Shown piece by piece: positions 34,758-46,592 of a DNA stretch of 64,000 nt (position 1 is the stretch's first letter; each line of letters begins with the position of its first letter). Under the pieces are notes generated by a model. That model worked only from the letters and a program-made list of their open reading frames with translations. It ran no database searches and was not told the origin of the DNA. This DNA comes from Gambelia wislizenii (Eukaryota > Chordata > Lepidosauria > Squamata > Crotaphytidae), in assembly GCA_030847615.1 (NCBI GenBank), contig JAUMIR010000001.1:32425501-32489500 (forward strand). The letters are read 5' to 3'. A program made the position numbers and the translations under genes.

Positions 34758-35015
34758 ATTCACAGTATAGGATATTCAGATTATTACTAATAATGTTTTC
34801 TGCAGGAGGAGGGTTATGACGCCCCCCCCCAATGATGTGGCATCCTGTTGCTGCAGGGGCTGCAGGGCCCTTAAACCAGCCCTGACAACAGCAACTTATT
34901 CTTATTCTAAGCAGTTCTTTATTAGTGAATTCAGTATTAGATCTACATGACAAAGGGGGCTGATAGTCAAGAGTGAACATGATTAGCAGATCAGGAACAA
35001 GCAACTCTACATTCT

Positions 35016-35935
35016 TAGATATTCCTTGGGGTTTTTCCAGCCTCTAAGGCCATGTACTGGAATAGTTTCTTTCTGACGTTTTGCCTGCATCTGTGGCTGG
35101 CATCTTCAGAGAATGGTTGGGTAGGAGTGTATGTGGAGTTTATATGCTGTGAACCCCTGTTGGGGAGTATATGTAAATTTGTGTAATTGAATGTTTAGTT
35201 TCTGAGTGTAGAAATGCAAGGTTTGTTAGTGTCTGTTTGGCTAATGGTTGGTTGATGGGCCATTATCTGCACCTCTCACAGCTGCAAGAGTTTACCGTAT
35301 ACCATGCAGCTGTGGACAAGTTTACATAGGGACCACTAAATGCAGTGTGCAAACACGAATCAAGGAACATGAGAGACACTGCGGACTGGGCCAGCCAGAA
35401 AAATCAGCAGTAGCAGAACATGTTATAAACCAACCTGGACACAAAATGCTATTTGAAAACACAGAAATTCTAGACCAGGCCAACAACTATCATGTCAGAA
35501 TGCACAGAGAAGCTATTGAAATCCACAAACACCTGGACAACTTTAACAGGAAAGAAGAAACCTTAAAAGTAAACAAAATCTGGCTTCCAGTTTTGAAAAC
35601 AATAGAATCAAAACGCAACACTTACAATCCACCCAGGGACATGGGGATTCCCAGCAGATAATCATCAACCAACCATTAGCCAAACAGACACTAACGAGCC
35701 TTGCATTTCTATACCCAGAAACTAACCATTCAATTACACAAATTTACATATACTCCCCAACAGGGGTTCACAGCATATAAACTCCACATACACTCCTGCT
35801 CAACCATTCTCTGAAGATGCCAACCACAGATGCAAGCAAAATGTCAGAAAGAAACTATTCCAGAACACGGCCTCACAGCCCAGAAAAACTCTAAGGAAAA
35901 TCTATGGATGCCGGCCGTGAAAGCCTTCGACTTCA
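35016..35935 (+). mobile_element. Penelope-like element with inverted pseudo-LTRs and target duplication
   Basis: A 920-bp insertion flanked by the 14-bp direct repeat CAACTCTACATTCT (35002-35015 and 35936-35949). The left 250 bp (about 35020-35269) are the reverse complement of the right part (about 35650-35905), as in Penelope-like elements, whose pseudo-LTRs are often partly inverted. Between them lies only the C-terminal endonuclease coding part; the reverse transcriptase is missing. The right end carries GGCCGTGAAAGCCTTCGAC. Both pseudo-LTRs hold a hammerhead-like motif (35071-35113 minus, 35807-35849 plus). Confidence 0.9.
35270..35661 (+). pseudogene. Penelope-like GIY-YIG endonuclease domain, orphaned
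   Basis: The open frame reads VYRIPCSCGQVYIGTTKCSV then QTRIKEHERH, KSAVAEHV and MHREAIEIHKH. VYxIPCSCGxVYIG is the GIY-YIG core of Penelope-like retroelements, with the zinc-ligand-like CxC typical of this group; the arginine in QTRIKEH and the glutamate in REAIEIxK fit the usual catalytic positions. The frame is intact to a TAA near 35660, but the upstream reverse transcriptase is gone. The frame's nominal ATG at 35248 lies in the inverted pseudo-LTR and is not a real start. No host role is suggested by the context. Confidence 0.88.
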
Positions 35936-36536
35936 CAACTCTACATTCTCTTTGGCACACTGCAGATGTAAAGCTCTTCACCTCTAAGCAATAGTTAGGG
36001 GAACTGGGCAGATTATGTTTTACATGCTTCCTTTTCTTCTTTCCCTCTCTTCTGCAAATGGCCCTCTTCCCTCTACAAAGCTAATTACAGTGCAACGTTG
36101 TATCTTCATCAGTTTAAATCATGGTTAGCTTTAATTGAGTTTGCCACCCTTTGCAAGCTAAATGTATTAGCATAAGCTTATACCTTCCAGCATTTTACAG
36201 ATGAAAACTGGGACATGTGTGGCCAAGTGACATTAGAGTGTGGTCAAGATGGCAAAAGTTATTAAGGAGGAAGAACACACAAGCTAGAAGAGGCTGCATC
36301 AGTTTGCTTCTGCCTGGGCCTACTGGGAAAGGCAATATTCCACCCCTTTCTCTCTTCTCTCCACTGCTGAGCTAATTAAGTACAAACTACTTTGAACTCA
36401 GTTTGTGACAATGGTAGTAAGCTGAGGACCAAGGGGGAAATGGGAGTAAGAAGGTGAAACTAGGAAATTTTAAAAACAGCTGAAAAAGTGGGAGACAGAT
36501 GATTAATTGGGACTGTCCCTGCCAATCTTGGACGGT

Positions 36537-36872
36537 TCATAGAATCATAGAATTGTAGAGTTGGAAGAGACCACAAGGGCCATCCAGTCCAACCCCCTGC
36601 CACGCAGGAATACACAATCAAAGCATCCCTGACAGATGGCCATCCAGCCTCTGTTTGAAGACCTCCAACGAAGGAGGCCCCACCACGCTCCGAGGGAGTG
36701 TGTTCCACTGCCAAACAGCTCTTACTGTCAGAAAGTTCCTCCTAATGTTGAGGTGGAATCTCTGTTCCTGGAACTTGCATCCATTGTTCCATGTTCTAGT
36801 CTCTGGAGCAGCAGAAAACAAGCTTGCTCCATCCTTAAGGTGACACCCCTTCAAATACTTAAACAGTTGGAG
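36537..36872 (-). repeat. CR1 LINE 3' fragment
   Basis: Reverse complement of the CR1 3' region, from AGAATTGTAGAGTTGGAAG at the left to CTGGAGCAGCAGAAAACAAG and GGTGACACCCCTTCAAATAC at the right. It reaches further 5' than the other minus-strand copies. Confidence 0.88.
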
Positions 36873-37029
36873 CATAAGTAAACACACTATTGTGATGCTG
36901 TCACCAACTATTTATGAGGCAACTCACAACAAGGTGGTCAAGAGCAGTCTCCAAAGCGCCAGCCCTCTTTACCTGAGGGTTCGGCCTGGCCCCCTTCACC
37001 CTGTTACTACTACCTCAATTTCCACAGTT

Positions 37030-37215
37030 CCTTTCCAACCTTTTTATCCTGGAGGAACCCTTGAAATAATTTCCAGGTCTTAGGGAAGCCCTGCATAAAC
37101 ATTATTCTACATATTGCTATTGCTCCCCCTCACCACAATCACAATCTCTTGAAGGACCCCTAGCAACCTCTTGGGGAACCCTAGGGTTCCAGGGAACCCT
37201 GATTGAGAAACACTG
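37030..37215. mobile_element. hAT-like MITE
   Basis: CCTTTTTATCCTGGAGGAACCC at the left and GGGTTCCAGGGAACCCTGAT...GAGAAACACTG at the right are partly inverted. Ends of the CAGTGtTTCTCAA class occur in hAT MITEs. Confidence 0.5.
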
Positions 37216-39137
37216 ATTTATATGTTGAATGAATGGCCAAGAATCTGTAGTTGATCAAACAACAAAGGATAACTCTATTGAAGGGAATAAGATGCACAGT
37301 AACTTGGAAATTTTGTGCTTATAATGGTTCACTATCTGAGCAAATCTCTTTTCAGTAGCCCCTCTTAACAGTAACCCAACTTAAAAGTTCTAGCACAGAT
37401 TGTTCTTGGATCTTTATATCCTCCCTTATCCCTCAGACCCATTCACTCTTTGTCCAGTCAACCATTTCATTCAGATTTCCAACCCCTTGCACCCAATCTT
37501 GTTAAATTCAAACCTCAAACATACAGCACACACACAGAGCCTTCTGCTCCAGTCCACGAAAGCATCCAGACTCAATTGAACTCCTGGCTAACTGTCATGC
37601 ATCACTTCAAACTTACAGAAACCCCTCCCATTTCAGTCTCCTGCTCTGGGATTATTTCCTTTCATACTCTCATCCCATTCACTCACCTTTCTGTCCATCA
37701 CAACTGCAATGTACATAACAGAGCTCCTTGGTGAGCTCTGAAAAGGAGTTTATAGGTGAGAGAAGAGGGAATGCACCAGGGCTAGAGCTTAGAGTGACTG
37801 GTTACAGATAGCTAATTCCCTTTTCCAATAACAAAGGCATAAATACATTTAGAAGTAACATAATCATTCCTTTTAGAAGTAAGATCATCACCTCTTTTGG
37901 GGTGTAATATTTAAGTGTTACCGATAGGGGCAGCTACCTCACTAAATGGGACAAGAGGAATACCGTATGGTCCAAGTACTGTCTCATGCTGCACCTCTTG
38001 TTCCTGACTCATACTCTGTTCTGGGTACTGAAGGAACAAAAATGTGGATGGGAGGAGAGTATATGTAAATCTTAGGGCAGTGGCTTTTACCATTTGAACA
38101 GTTTTTCTAAGGGAACCAAGAAATCAAAGGATACCTTTGAGAAACAGGAATGTAAGGAGATACCGTAGTTTTTTTAAAGTATGACTATAATGAAGTGAAC
38201 TCATTCTCAGGGCCTTGTGACTTTACCTGTCAATATCTACATTTCCAAATAACTTCCTAAGCTCTAACCAATGAACAGACCAGTCGTAATCTCTTAACTA
38301 TGATTTAGAGCTAAGGAACTGTAACATCCAGAGCCTGGAAAAGTAACCCTTTTGGATAACAACTCCTAGGATCCATCGGCTGTGCCAGCTGCTTGATTCT
38401 GGTAACTGTGGATGAGATTATAATTTTTTAAAGCTCTGGTTACATCTACAATGGGCAATCTACAGTTGAGACTGATTTCTCAGGAGACAGCAGATTAGCA
38501 CAACAAAGAAGAAAAATCTAATGAACTTTTGACTTTCGATCTTCTTTGGGTTTCCATTATTTCTACAATTTTGATTCCTATCAGTTGGAATTGGTTGTTA
38601 GCAATTAGCTGACTGCTTTTGGTATTTCTCTTATTAAGGGAAACTTTAGCAAATGCAGGGCAAGATATTAAAAGTGGGTCCCCCACCTCTTTGTGTGTCA
38701 GCTGCTGTATTTATGCAATAATGTTTCCTAACCTAAATTCCATGAAGATTTTCACACAATGACTCTGCTCTTTGCGTCACCAATGCACAAGCAAGTGCTG
38801 GGTTACAAACAAACAGTGCTGTGAAGATCTGGCCTCGGAAAACACAATTGTTTACAAATGTACTAACTGCAAAGAAGACTTTTTAAAGAAAAAAAAGCCC
38901 ATTAAATCTACTATAAAATCTACTATATCAAAATTACTGCTGCAGAGTGCATTGAAAAGAGCTTTTTTCTTTTCTTTTTTCTTGTTCCCCTTCTCAGCAT
39001 TTCAGGATAACCTTGTTACATTTTGTATAGTTTTGATCATATCTAAGTCAAGAGTTCATCTCGTATTGTCTGCTATATAATGTAATTGGATGATATCTTT
39101 TTTTTAAAAAAACTGCAAATCCAAAAGGCTACAATGT

Positions 39138-39155
39138 GCGTGTGTCCCCCCACGT
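39138..39155. promoter_or_regulatory. Paired hypoxia-response-element cores, candidate
   Basis: GCGTG at 39138-39142 on the plus strand and ACGTG at 39151-39155 on the minus strand are both RCGTG cores of the HIF binding site, 8 bases apart. Such short motifs arise often by chance; nothing else shows that they are used. Confidence 0.2.
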
Positions 39156-39639
39156 CCAACCACACACCCCTTTGAACTGCTTCGTTCCCAGTTGACATTA
39201 ACCTTGCAGAGCCAGGAAATACAACCCTAGAACAAACACACACAGCCGCCTCTGCCTGAAAGCACGTAATTGCCATTATCTCTAATGATGGTAACACTCT
39301 ATTCTCACAAGGATTCTGACTTCTGTGTTACACTGGAACAGTCTGGCTCTTCTTCCTCCTCCCCCTCCATTTCATACAATTGTTTTGTTTTGTTTTTTAA
39401 AGAAGCAAGCTGGTGGTACTGCAGCAAAAAGCAAGAAATCAGATCTTTGTTTCTTAGAAGATTAGCTTCATACTAGCTTGAACCTGGTATTTTCTAGATT
39501 CAGACTTAAGGGACTAATTGACCATTATAATGTGGAGTCCGGGTCTCAGAACACAGATGTGCTGCCTAGCTTAAACAGGGGGAAAGAAGACATATAAAAT
39601 GGAGTATTGGCAGTGTTGGCACAAGATGTTTTGTTGCTT

Positions 39640-40275
39640 GAGACTATCATCATCATCATCATCATCATCATTCCTTACCTACCTCTCCCCAAGGCTCGAG
39701 GCAGGATACAACTTGAATTAAAATACAATATATAACTAAAACGTAAAATCATTTAAATACATAGGTTAAAACACATAGGATTAAAACAAAAGTTATATTA
39801 AACACACCCATAAACTTAAAATACCAATTTAAAATCCATAGTTTAAAATCATCTGAGGAGGCCCGCAGGAAGAGAGAGGTCTTTAATACTGTTTTAAATC
39901 CAGTGTGTTTAGCTGTCGAATCTCTTCCGACAGGTCATTCCATAGTCTAGGGGCGGCTGATGAAAAGGTCCTCTGTGTGACAGTTGCAAGCCTAGTCCTG
40001 GCTGGTTGAAGTAAATGAGAGGACCTAAGTGTATGGGGCAGATTGTACAGGAGGAGGTGATCTTGCACGTAACTTGGATCCGAACAATGTAGGGCTTTAA
40101 AGGTAATAACCAACACTTTGTACTTTGTTTGCAAACTAATTGGCAGCCAGTGGAATGATTTTAATATTGGTGTAATGTGCTCACTCCTGGATGTACCTGT
40201 AACCAATCTGGCTGCCATATTTTGAACTAATTGGAGTTTCTGAACATTGTTCAGAGGTAGCCCAATGTACAGAAT
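39640..40275 (-). mobile_element. L2-type LINE 3' fragment with RT C-terminus
   Basis: The minus frame 39883-40270 encodes NMAARLVTGTSRSEHITPIL, FHWLPISLQTKYKVLVITFK and TFSSAAPRLWNDLSEEIRQL, the C-terminal part of an L2-type reverse transcriptase. The 3' side is AT-rich and ends in an (ATG/ATC)n tract at 39646-39671. The frame is unusually well kept for such an old family. Confidence 0.8.
39646..39671. repeat. (ATC)n microsatellite
   Basis: Eight or nine ATC units at the 3' end of the L2-like element. Confidence 0.95.
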
Positions 40276-40429
40276 GATTCCTCAATTCCACCTACTGGAG
40301 TCAACTGGCAAATGCATCTGACTTCTACACTACTGATAGGATAGCACTCTCTACTAGGGATGGAAAGAATATTTTAAAATTTGTCAAAAAACATGTTTTC
40401 AAGTGTTGAGAAACCCCAGACTGATGAGG

Positions 40430-40700
40430 ATCTTTGCAGTTCATGACTTCTTCTATGCAAAATTCACATGTGGTTACACAAGAAACAGCGTTCTCTGCGC
40501 CGAAAATGCTGTCATTAAAGATTTGCTCTGTGCAATATTCACACAGAGTGATTTCCATTTCTGCACATGAAACAGCATTTTTTTGTGCAGAAAACAATGT
40601 TTTTATGCATGAATATTATTTTCTGTGAAGAAAATGCCATTTTATGTGCAAAACAACTATGTGCAAATTTTGCACAGAATAAATCCTTTGGCTTTGAAAA
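40430..40700. repeat. Degenerate TTTTGTGCA-type tandem repeat, copy 2
   Basis: Units such as TTTTTTGTGCAGAAAACAATG, TTTTATGTGCAAAACAAC and TTTTGCACAGAATAAA recur roughly every 20-25 bases on both strands. It resembles 32125-32330. Confidence 0.55.
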
Positions 40701-42230
40701 CTGCATTGTTTTAAGAGACTTTCTCATAGCAGGAAGAAAGTTGTTAAAATTGCTAGTTGTTTTTTTCTTAGAAGAAAGTTAGTAAAGAATTATATTCCTA
40801 CCTATCTCACCAGAAGGCCACATGCTAGCTTGGAGCAAGCAGGGCTGGTTGTATGGAACAGCTGGAAGGTGTGGATTGCCTCCCAGTGATGGGCAGATGT
40901 GGAGCTCTAGTTGCCTTAACTTTCAAGCATTCCACACATGAAGGCTGCTGCTGCTCAAGGGGACATCACTCAGCATCTACCACTTGAAGTAACTGCCTTA
41001 CTGTGCCTAAGAATAGGGCTGGCTCCAAGAAGTGGTACACAAAAGGGAATGTGGAATACAGTGTCCACTCCCTGCTCATACTGCTTCTTCCCCCATTTAC
41101 TTTTTCTCCTAGATAGGCTCTCAGAGGAAATCTGAGGATCAAAAGCAAGCAGGTAGGAAAAATAATTATCAACCGTCTTCTATCTGCATCTACCCTGCTT
41201 TAGAGCTGTGCTGCAAGTTATGATGTGTTCCACAAAACCTGCTCTGATGAGAAACTTTTACGATAGAGGGCTAGTAAACCATGCAAGCAAAGACAGGGCC
41301 TATATGGTATAAGCCTGGGGCACAGAAAATTTGGCCCTGCAGATATCAGAGATTTCAACCCCAAGAAGCCCTACCCAGCATGGCCAATGATGAGGGATTA
41401 CGAGAGTTGTAGCCAGAGATCCCATACCCACTGGAATTAAACCCATTCTAGAGTGACTAAGACACTTCTAATTGTAGCACAACGACTAATCAAACAGTAA
41501 GTGCCTAGTGTGATAGATTCTGAAACACTAGAGAAAGTGCATTAATTAAAATGCGACTAGCCAGGGCATTTGAGCAGGAAAAGCTCAGACAGACTTTGTA
41601 GATGTCTGACAATGCATTTTACTCTGCAGCTGAAAGACAACATTGTGTATTCATGCCTGGCTCCCATGCCAATCCTGAGCATCTTAATCCCTTAACATTC
41701 TTTCAGTCTTTGCCTAACTTCCTCAACATGACATTAACTTCTCAAAAGTTCACACCACAGAATTACCTCTAATACAGCATATGTGTCCTGTGAAAATGTC
41801 ATCTCCAATTGGATCAGATATAATCTTGGATTAAAAGTTACCTTGCATACTGCAAGTGGTGTCTCATTGCCTTTCAGCCAAAACCAACTAAGTACAGTAC
41901 TGCAAAAACCTGTTTAGATGCTAAATGTCAGAGAACTGTAAGTATGCTCTTAAAGATCAACTAATGGTGGAAAAGATGGAAATTATAAACCTTACCTATC
42001 AGAGGTTGAAATATTATCCAGGGATTAAAATTTTAAAACAGCTGTGTTTGAAAACTAGAGGAAACCATCCATATGCCTCTGCTAATATTCAGCAGAACTT
42101 TCTGCAGAACTACTTGGATTCTACTTGTGGCATTAAGAAAACACGTGACCCTGTTTGTTTTGGATTTATTTATTTTTTAGTAAACCCTGTCAACAGCCTA
42201 GGGTGCTACATGTATGAGACTGAAATTTCC

Positions 42231-42400
42231 CTATAGCAGCACCTCAATTCTGGAACTCCCTCTCAAGGGAAGTCAGTTGTGCACTATACCTGTTGAACTT
42301 CTGGCAGTCAAAACTATATTATTTGATTTGGCTTTTTATTTTAAAAATCACATTAAATCTGTTTTCAAATGATGTTTTTATGTATAGCTTTGCAGGTCTA
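42231..42400 (+). repeat. LINE 3' fragment
   Basis: AGCAGCACCTCAATTCTGGAACTCCCTCTC corresponds to the A-A-P-x-x-W-N-S-L-S part of L2-type RT and is followed by an AT-rich 3' region. Confidence 0.45.
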
Positions 42401-42439
42401 GGAGGGCAGAAAAGAGATTTGTTACATGAGTATTTACTT

Positions 42440-42473
42440 ATCTATATCTATATCTATATCTATATCTATATCT
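42440..42473. repeat. (TATATC)n microsatellite
   Basis: Five to six hexamer units, followed by AATATATAAAAA. Confidence 0.95.
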
Positions 42474-42504
42474 AATATATAAAAATTTCTTAGGTATGTT
42501 GCCG

Positions 42505-42593
42505 TTCCCAGTGTGCTGATTGGCCACTTAGGAAACTTCCCAACTGATCAAAGCTCTCCATTGGCCTGTCAATCAGCACACTGGGAGTGGAAA
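42505..42593. repeat. Hairpin with TCCCAGTGTGCTGATTGG arms
   Basis: TCCCAGTGTGCTGATTGGCC is mirrored by CCTGTCAATCAGCACACTGGGA about 50 bases on. The TATATAAAAATT stretch just before it suggests one end of an unidentified DNA element. Confidence 0.6.
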
Positions 42594-43380
42594 CGTGTGC
42601 ATGCTTCCACTAGATGTAGGTTCTGAGCATGCCACCAGGCAGGTCTGCAGGAGTTTACTCACACGTAAGGTTTCTCCCCCGCCCCACTCCAGGCTTTTCA
42701 GTCAAACCCTGCACACACAATTTGAGTTGGGTTTCTCATGGCTGCCTTGGGGGCCCATGCCATAATCCTGGGTGGGTTTACTTGGGAGTAAGCCCAACTA
42801 GCTTCCTTTCCAGATGAAGTAGCAGAACTCTCCCCACCCATGAAGCATGTTGGAGAAGTGGGATAAGATAACGGCGTATGTTATGCTGGGTACAACTAAT
42901 TTATTGAAAGCATTATAAATAGGTAAATAATCTTGTAACAAATTGGTTGCCCATAAAACTATAAAATTTCACTAACTGAAGGAATTTGATTTTCTGCTTA
43001 TTGAACCACTTACAACACAAACGGCTTAGTAAGCTGTTGCTGGAGTAGCTAATTTCATTCTGAACCTGCAGTACATCCAGAATCAATGGTTTTCAAAAGC
43101 CTTAATGCATGCAGACAGCAGATATGGAAATTGCATTAGCTAGGTCCATGTGGCTTCAAGCACCAGATGTGATGCTAAGTGGCCTGGCTGTGTCATATCG
43201 CACACTTTGCCTAAGTCTCTTTCAACAACGCACGTTTCACACCTAGATAAGAGAAGCAGGAAAGAGCCCAGAAGCATTGTATCCCGGCTCAGATGCTGTT
43301 AGTAGCATAGTTCTGTGTATGCTTGTATATCTATGAGTTTCTCCCTTTATACTTGGTTTTATGATAAACTACATATTATG

Positions 43381-43582
43381 ACTCAGTGTGGTGTAGTGCT
43401 TTGAGTGATAGACTAGGGCTCTGGGAGGCCAGGGGATCCTGACTCACCCATGGAAACCCACTGGGTGACCTTGGGCAAGTCACATTCTCTCAACCTTAGA
43501 GGAAGGCAATGGCAAACGTCCCCTGAATAAATCTTGCCTATGGTAAGTCAGAGTCGAAGGCACACAATAACAACAACATTGT
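43381..43582 (+). repeat. CORE/MIR-type tRNA-derived SINE
   Basis: AGTGTGGTGTAGTGCTTTGAG, CCCACTGGGTGACCTTGGGC, GTCACATTCTCTCAACC and the end GTCGAAGGCACACAATAAC follow the usual layout of an active squamate SINE: tRNA-like head, CORE/MIR-like centre, (AAC)n tail. Confidence 0.8.
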
Positions 43583-44559
43583 GAGAAACAAAGGGTTGCT
43601 GTCCCAAATGATAGCTCTGTATCAAGTGTGACCCTCCACCTCTTTAAGATATGGCATCATATCCCATAATGTCTTCATCCTGAACACTGCTGTGTAGACA
43701 GACAGCGGTGGGCTAGACTGACCAATTATCTGTCTCAGCTGATGGCCAGGATCCACTGGGGTAGATCTGCTGATGGAAATGTCTCTGTCAATGCAACCAG
43801 GGCAGGGATTCCTTCCCTGCTGCAATCTGCAAAACCAGTTCTGGAAAACGGGGGAATCTTCTAGAACCAGTTTTTGGACAGCACAGAGGGCTGCAGTAGA
43901 AAGGGACAGGAAGTTCCATTGTGTTAATGGGCATCCGGTACTGTAGTGTTGAATGCTTGCCAACACATTCCTATCAAGGAAACCCTCTCCAATTAGATCT
44001 AATTATAACAGGCTATGATTGAAGCACTGGTTTAAAGCTTGCCTGCACAGTGCCCAACAAAAATGTACCCTGTCCAGTTTTTTAAACAAAAGAAACAAAC
44101 CTACACACATGCTCAATTTTGTCTTAGGAACACACTGCAACAAGAATTTCATCCCAAAGATGGACTTAGTTCAAACAAAATCCTCTCATTTGCAACTAGG
44201 TTGAAACAGCTGGTGTTTTTTTTAAAAAAATGTGGCTGAGGCCATCATTCTTAGAGTAACTTATTGTACCGTTTAACAACTTCTATAATTTAATTTTTTA
44301 AAACCTACATAACTGCTAATTAGAAAGTTAGCAATCTTAGAGCTGGAAAGCAAGTTGCAATCTTTCCAGCAACTAATACACAGATAAGCAACAAACAAGC
44401 ACCATACAGCTTGGCATCTGACTTACTCAGATCTTCCTTTGGGAAAGCTTTCCTTCAGAAAGACTTTGGACTCTGAATTAATTCAGATGGTCTACGTAGG
44501 GGTGAGGCAATGCAGTCATGACTCACATCTGCCTATCAAAACTTGGACAAATTACTTTG

Positions 44560-44792
44560 ACCGTTGTTGCTATTGAGTGCCTTCAAGTTATTTCTGACTT
44601 ATGGTGACCCTAAGGTGAACCTATCATGGGGTTTTACTGGCAAGCTTTGTTTAGAGGGGGATTGCCTTTGCCTTCATCTGAGGTGGAGAAAGTGTGACTT
44701 ACCCAAGGTTGCCCAGTGGGTTGCCATGGTTGAGCAGGGGTTTGAATCCTGGTCTCTGGAGTCCTAGTCCAACACTCAAAGCACTACACCAG
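44560..44792 (-). repeat. CORE/MIR-type tRNA-derived SINE
   Basis: Same family as 43381-43582 in reverse, with GAGTGCCTTCAAGTTATTTC at the tail side and AGTCCAACACTCAAAGCACT at the head side. It is a nearly full-length copy. Confidence 0.8.
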
Positions 44793-45174
44793 GCAACTGC
44801 AAGAATTCTCTAGCAGCTTTCTTCAGACTCTGAACTCATTCTCCCGGGTATTGTTCCTTACAGTCAAACTGGCACCATGCATATACAAGAGGGAAATATC
44901 AACAGGTTCAGGGTAGGGAGAGCTGGTAGCTCCCACGTCAGTGGAATGGTGAATCCACACTTGTTTTTAGTTTGACGTTTAAGGGATCTATCCAAGGTGC
45001 TGAATTTATTTGGGGGACAGGTTGATTCCAGAGAAGACTCACAGGGGTAGATTCACCACCCATTGATATGGAAGCCACTAGCCATCACTGGTTCAGGGGA
45101 ATGCTAAGAGTTGCAGAAGTATTTCCCACCCACCATCCATCCCCAAAAAGCCTTTTAGGGAAGAGAAGGTGGAG

Positions 45175-45300
45175 ATGTTGTTGTCGTCTTGGTTAACTGC
45201 CATCAAGTTAGCTTTGACTTATGGCAATCCTATGAATGAGAGGCCTCCAAGACATCTCATTCTTAACAGCCCTGCTAAGGTCTTGCAAACTCAGTAGGCA
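45175..45300 (-). repeat. BovB/RTE LINE 3' fragment
   Basis: GCCATCAAGTTAGCTTTGAC, TTATGGCAATCCTATGAATGA and AGGTCTTGCAAACTCAG correspond to the 3' end of BovB-type LINEs, in reverse. Confidence 0.65.
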
Positions 45301-46242
45301 GAGAAACTCTCCTCCCAAAAACCGAAGGATACTCAGTGGCTCTGGAATGATAAGTGACTATTAGGGCTCTGGTGGCAGAATGGACTGAAGGGAAATGGAA
45401 TGGAGTATCCTGGTATGGCATGGAACCTTGCACAGATCTTGTTTTTAATTCTGAATTCAGCATCTACTTCAGTTAAACACTCAGTTAAAGGCACTTGTTA
45501 AGAACCAGTCTAAATCCTTCCACAGTTTTGTCTTACCCACACCAGAGGTTTACAGAATGGATTATTCCAGCTTTAATGAGCAAGTGTGGGTCAGCTGGAT
45601 ACATCATTAATCCAATAGGAAGATTAATTTATTTGTTTGCAGCAGTCATTTCAGTGCTGTACCTTCTGGGGGAAGGCCTATGTTATATGGAAACTGCCTG
45701 AGAAAACTGACTATGCCTACTAGCATGGTGAGGGAACAGACAAATATTCTGTCTGTGAACAAAATATTCACAGAAGCATTTGACAAATACCAGAAAGTAT
45801 AACGTGATTAACTTTAGGATTCATAGTGATCTGCCAATCAAGCACAGAAAATCTTCAAGCATATCCTACCATATGCTTACAGTAAGAAGAATGTACAACA
45901 TGTAATTGCACGATTTGATTGACTGTTAACAGTGTAGGGGCTTGAATCTTATTGCTTAGCCCTAACTAGAGTAGACCCATTGAATAAATTATTGAAAGCT
46001 GAGTCAGCAAAGTAAATCTCTTTAATTCATTGGGTCTACTTTAATTGGGATGAATAATAGGATTTAGGTCTGGGGTAAACTGGGAAGGACATTCATTCAT
46101 CATATAAACCTAGAAGAAAAGTCCCAAAATACAGATAGCAATGTTGATCTCTATGAACAAACTATTACAGTTTTATATATCAAGAAGAAGGTCTTTAGTA
46201 AAGATTGGATCTTAATGACCTGTTCAGCACAAAGTCACATAC

Positions 46243-46592
46243 TACAGGTTGTCCCCACCCCACTCCCTGTATCTGTGGGGGATATTTCCTGGACTTACCA
46301 CAGATATGTGAAACACCTTATAATAGTGAACCACACAGAATACCATAGAATCATACTGGAGTACTTAGAAAATGCTTAGAGAGGATGCCCCTCTAGGCAT
46401 CTAATATAACTGTTGTAAACTTCCAGCAGAAGTTGACCATAGAGTTGTGCTGGAGGACCTCCTGTAGCCTAGAGAGACCACTTCCAGTGTGATTCTATGG
46501 TCTTTCAAATGGCTAGAGAGACCTCCCGCCCCCCAACCACAGGTAAGTGAAACCATGGGTACCAATCCTGCATAAATGTGGGGCGACCTGTA
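46243..46592. mobile_element. Tigger-like MITE
   Basis: TA-flanked with ends CAGGTTGTCCCCACCC and GTGGGGCGACCTG. The interior carries alternating CATAGAATCATACTGGAG and CTAGAGAGACCAC phrases shared with 59968-60286 and 21840-22072. Confidence 0.8.

Noticed and set aside
35248..35661. Host gene with a GIY-YIG nuclease (SLX1- or ANKLE1-like)
   Set aside because: The CSCGQVYIG core, the surrounding inverted pseudo-LTRs and the target duplication identify it as part of a Penelope-like retroelement.
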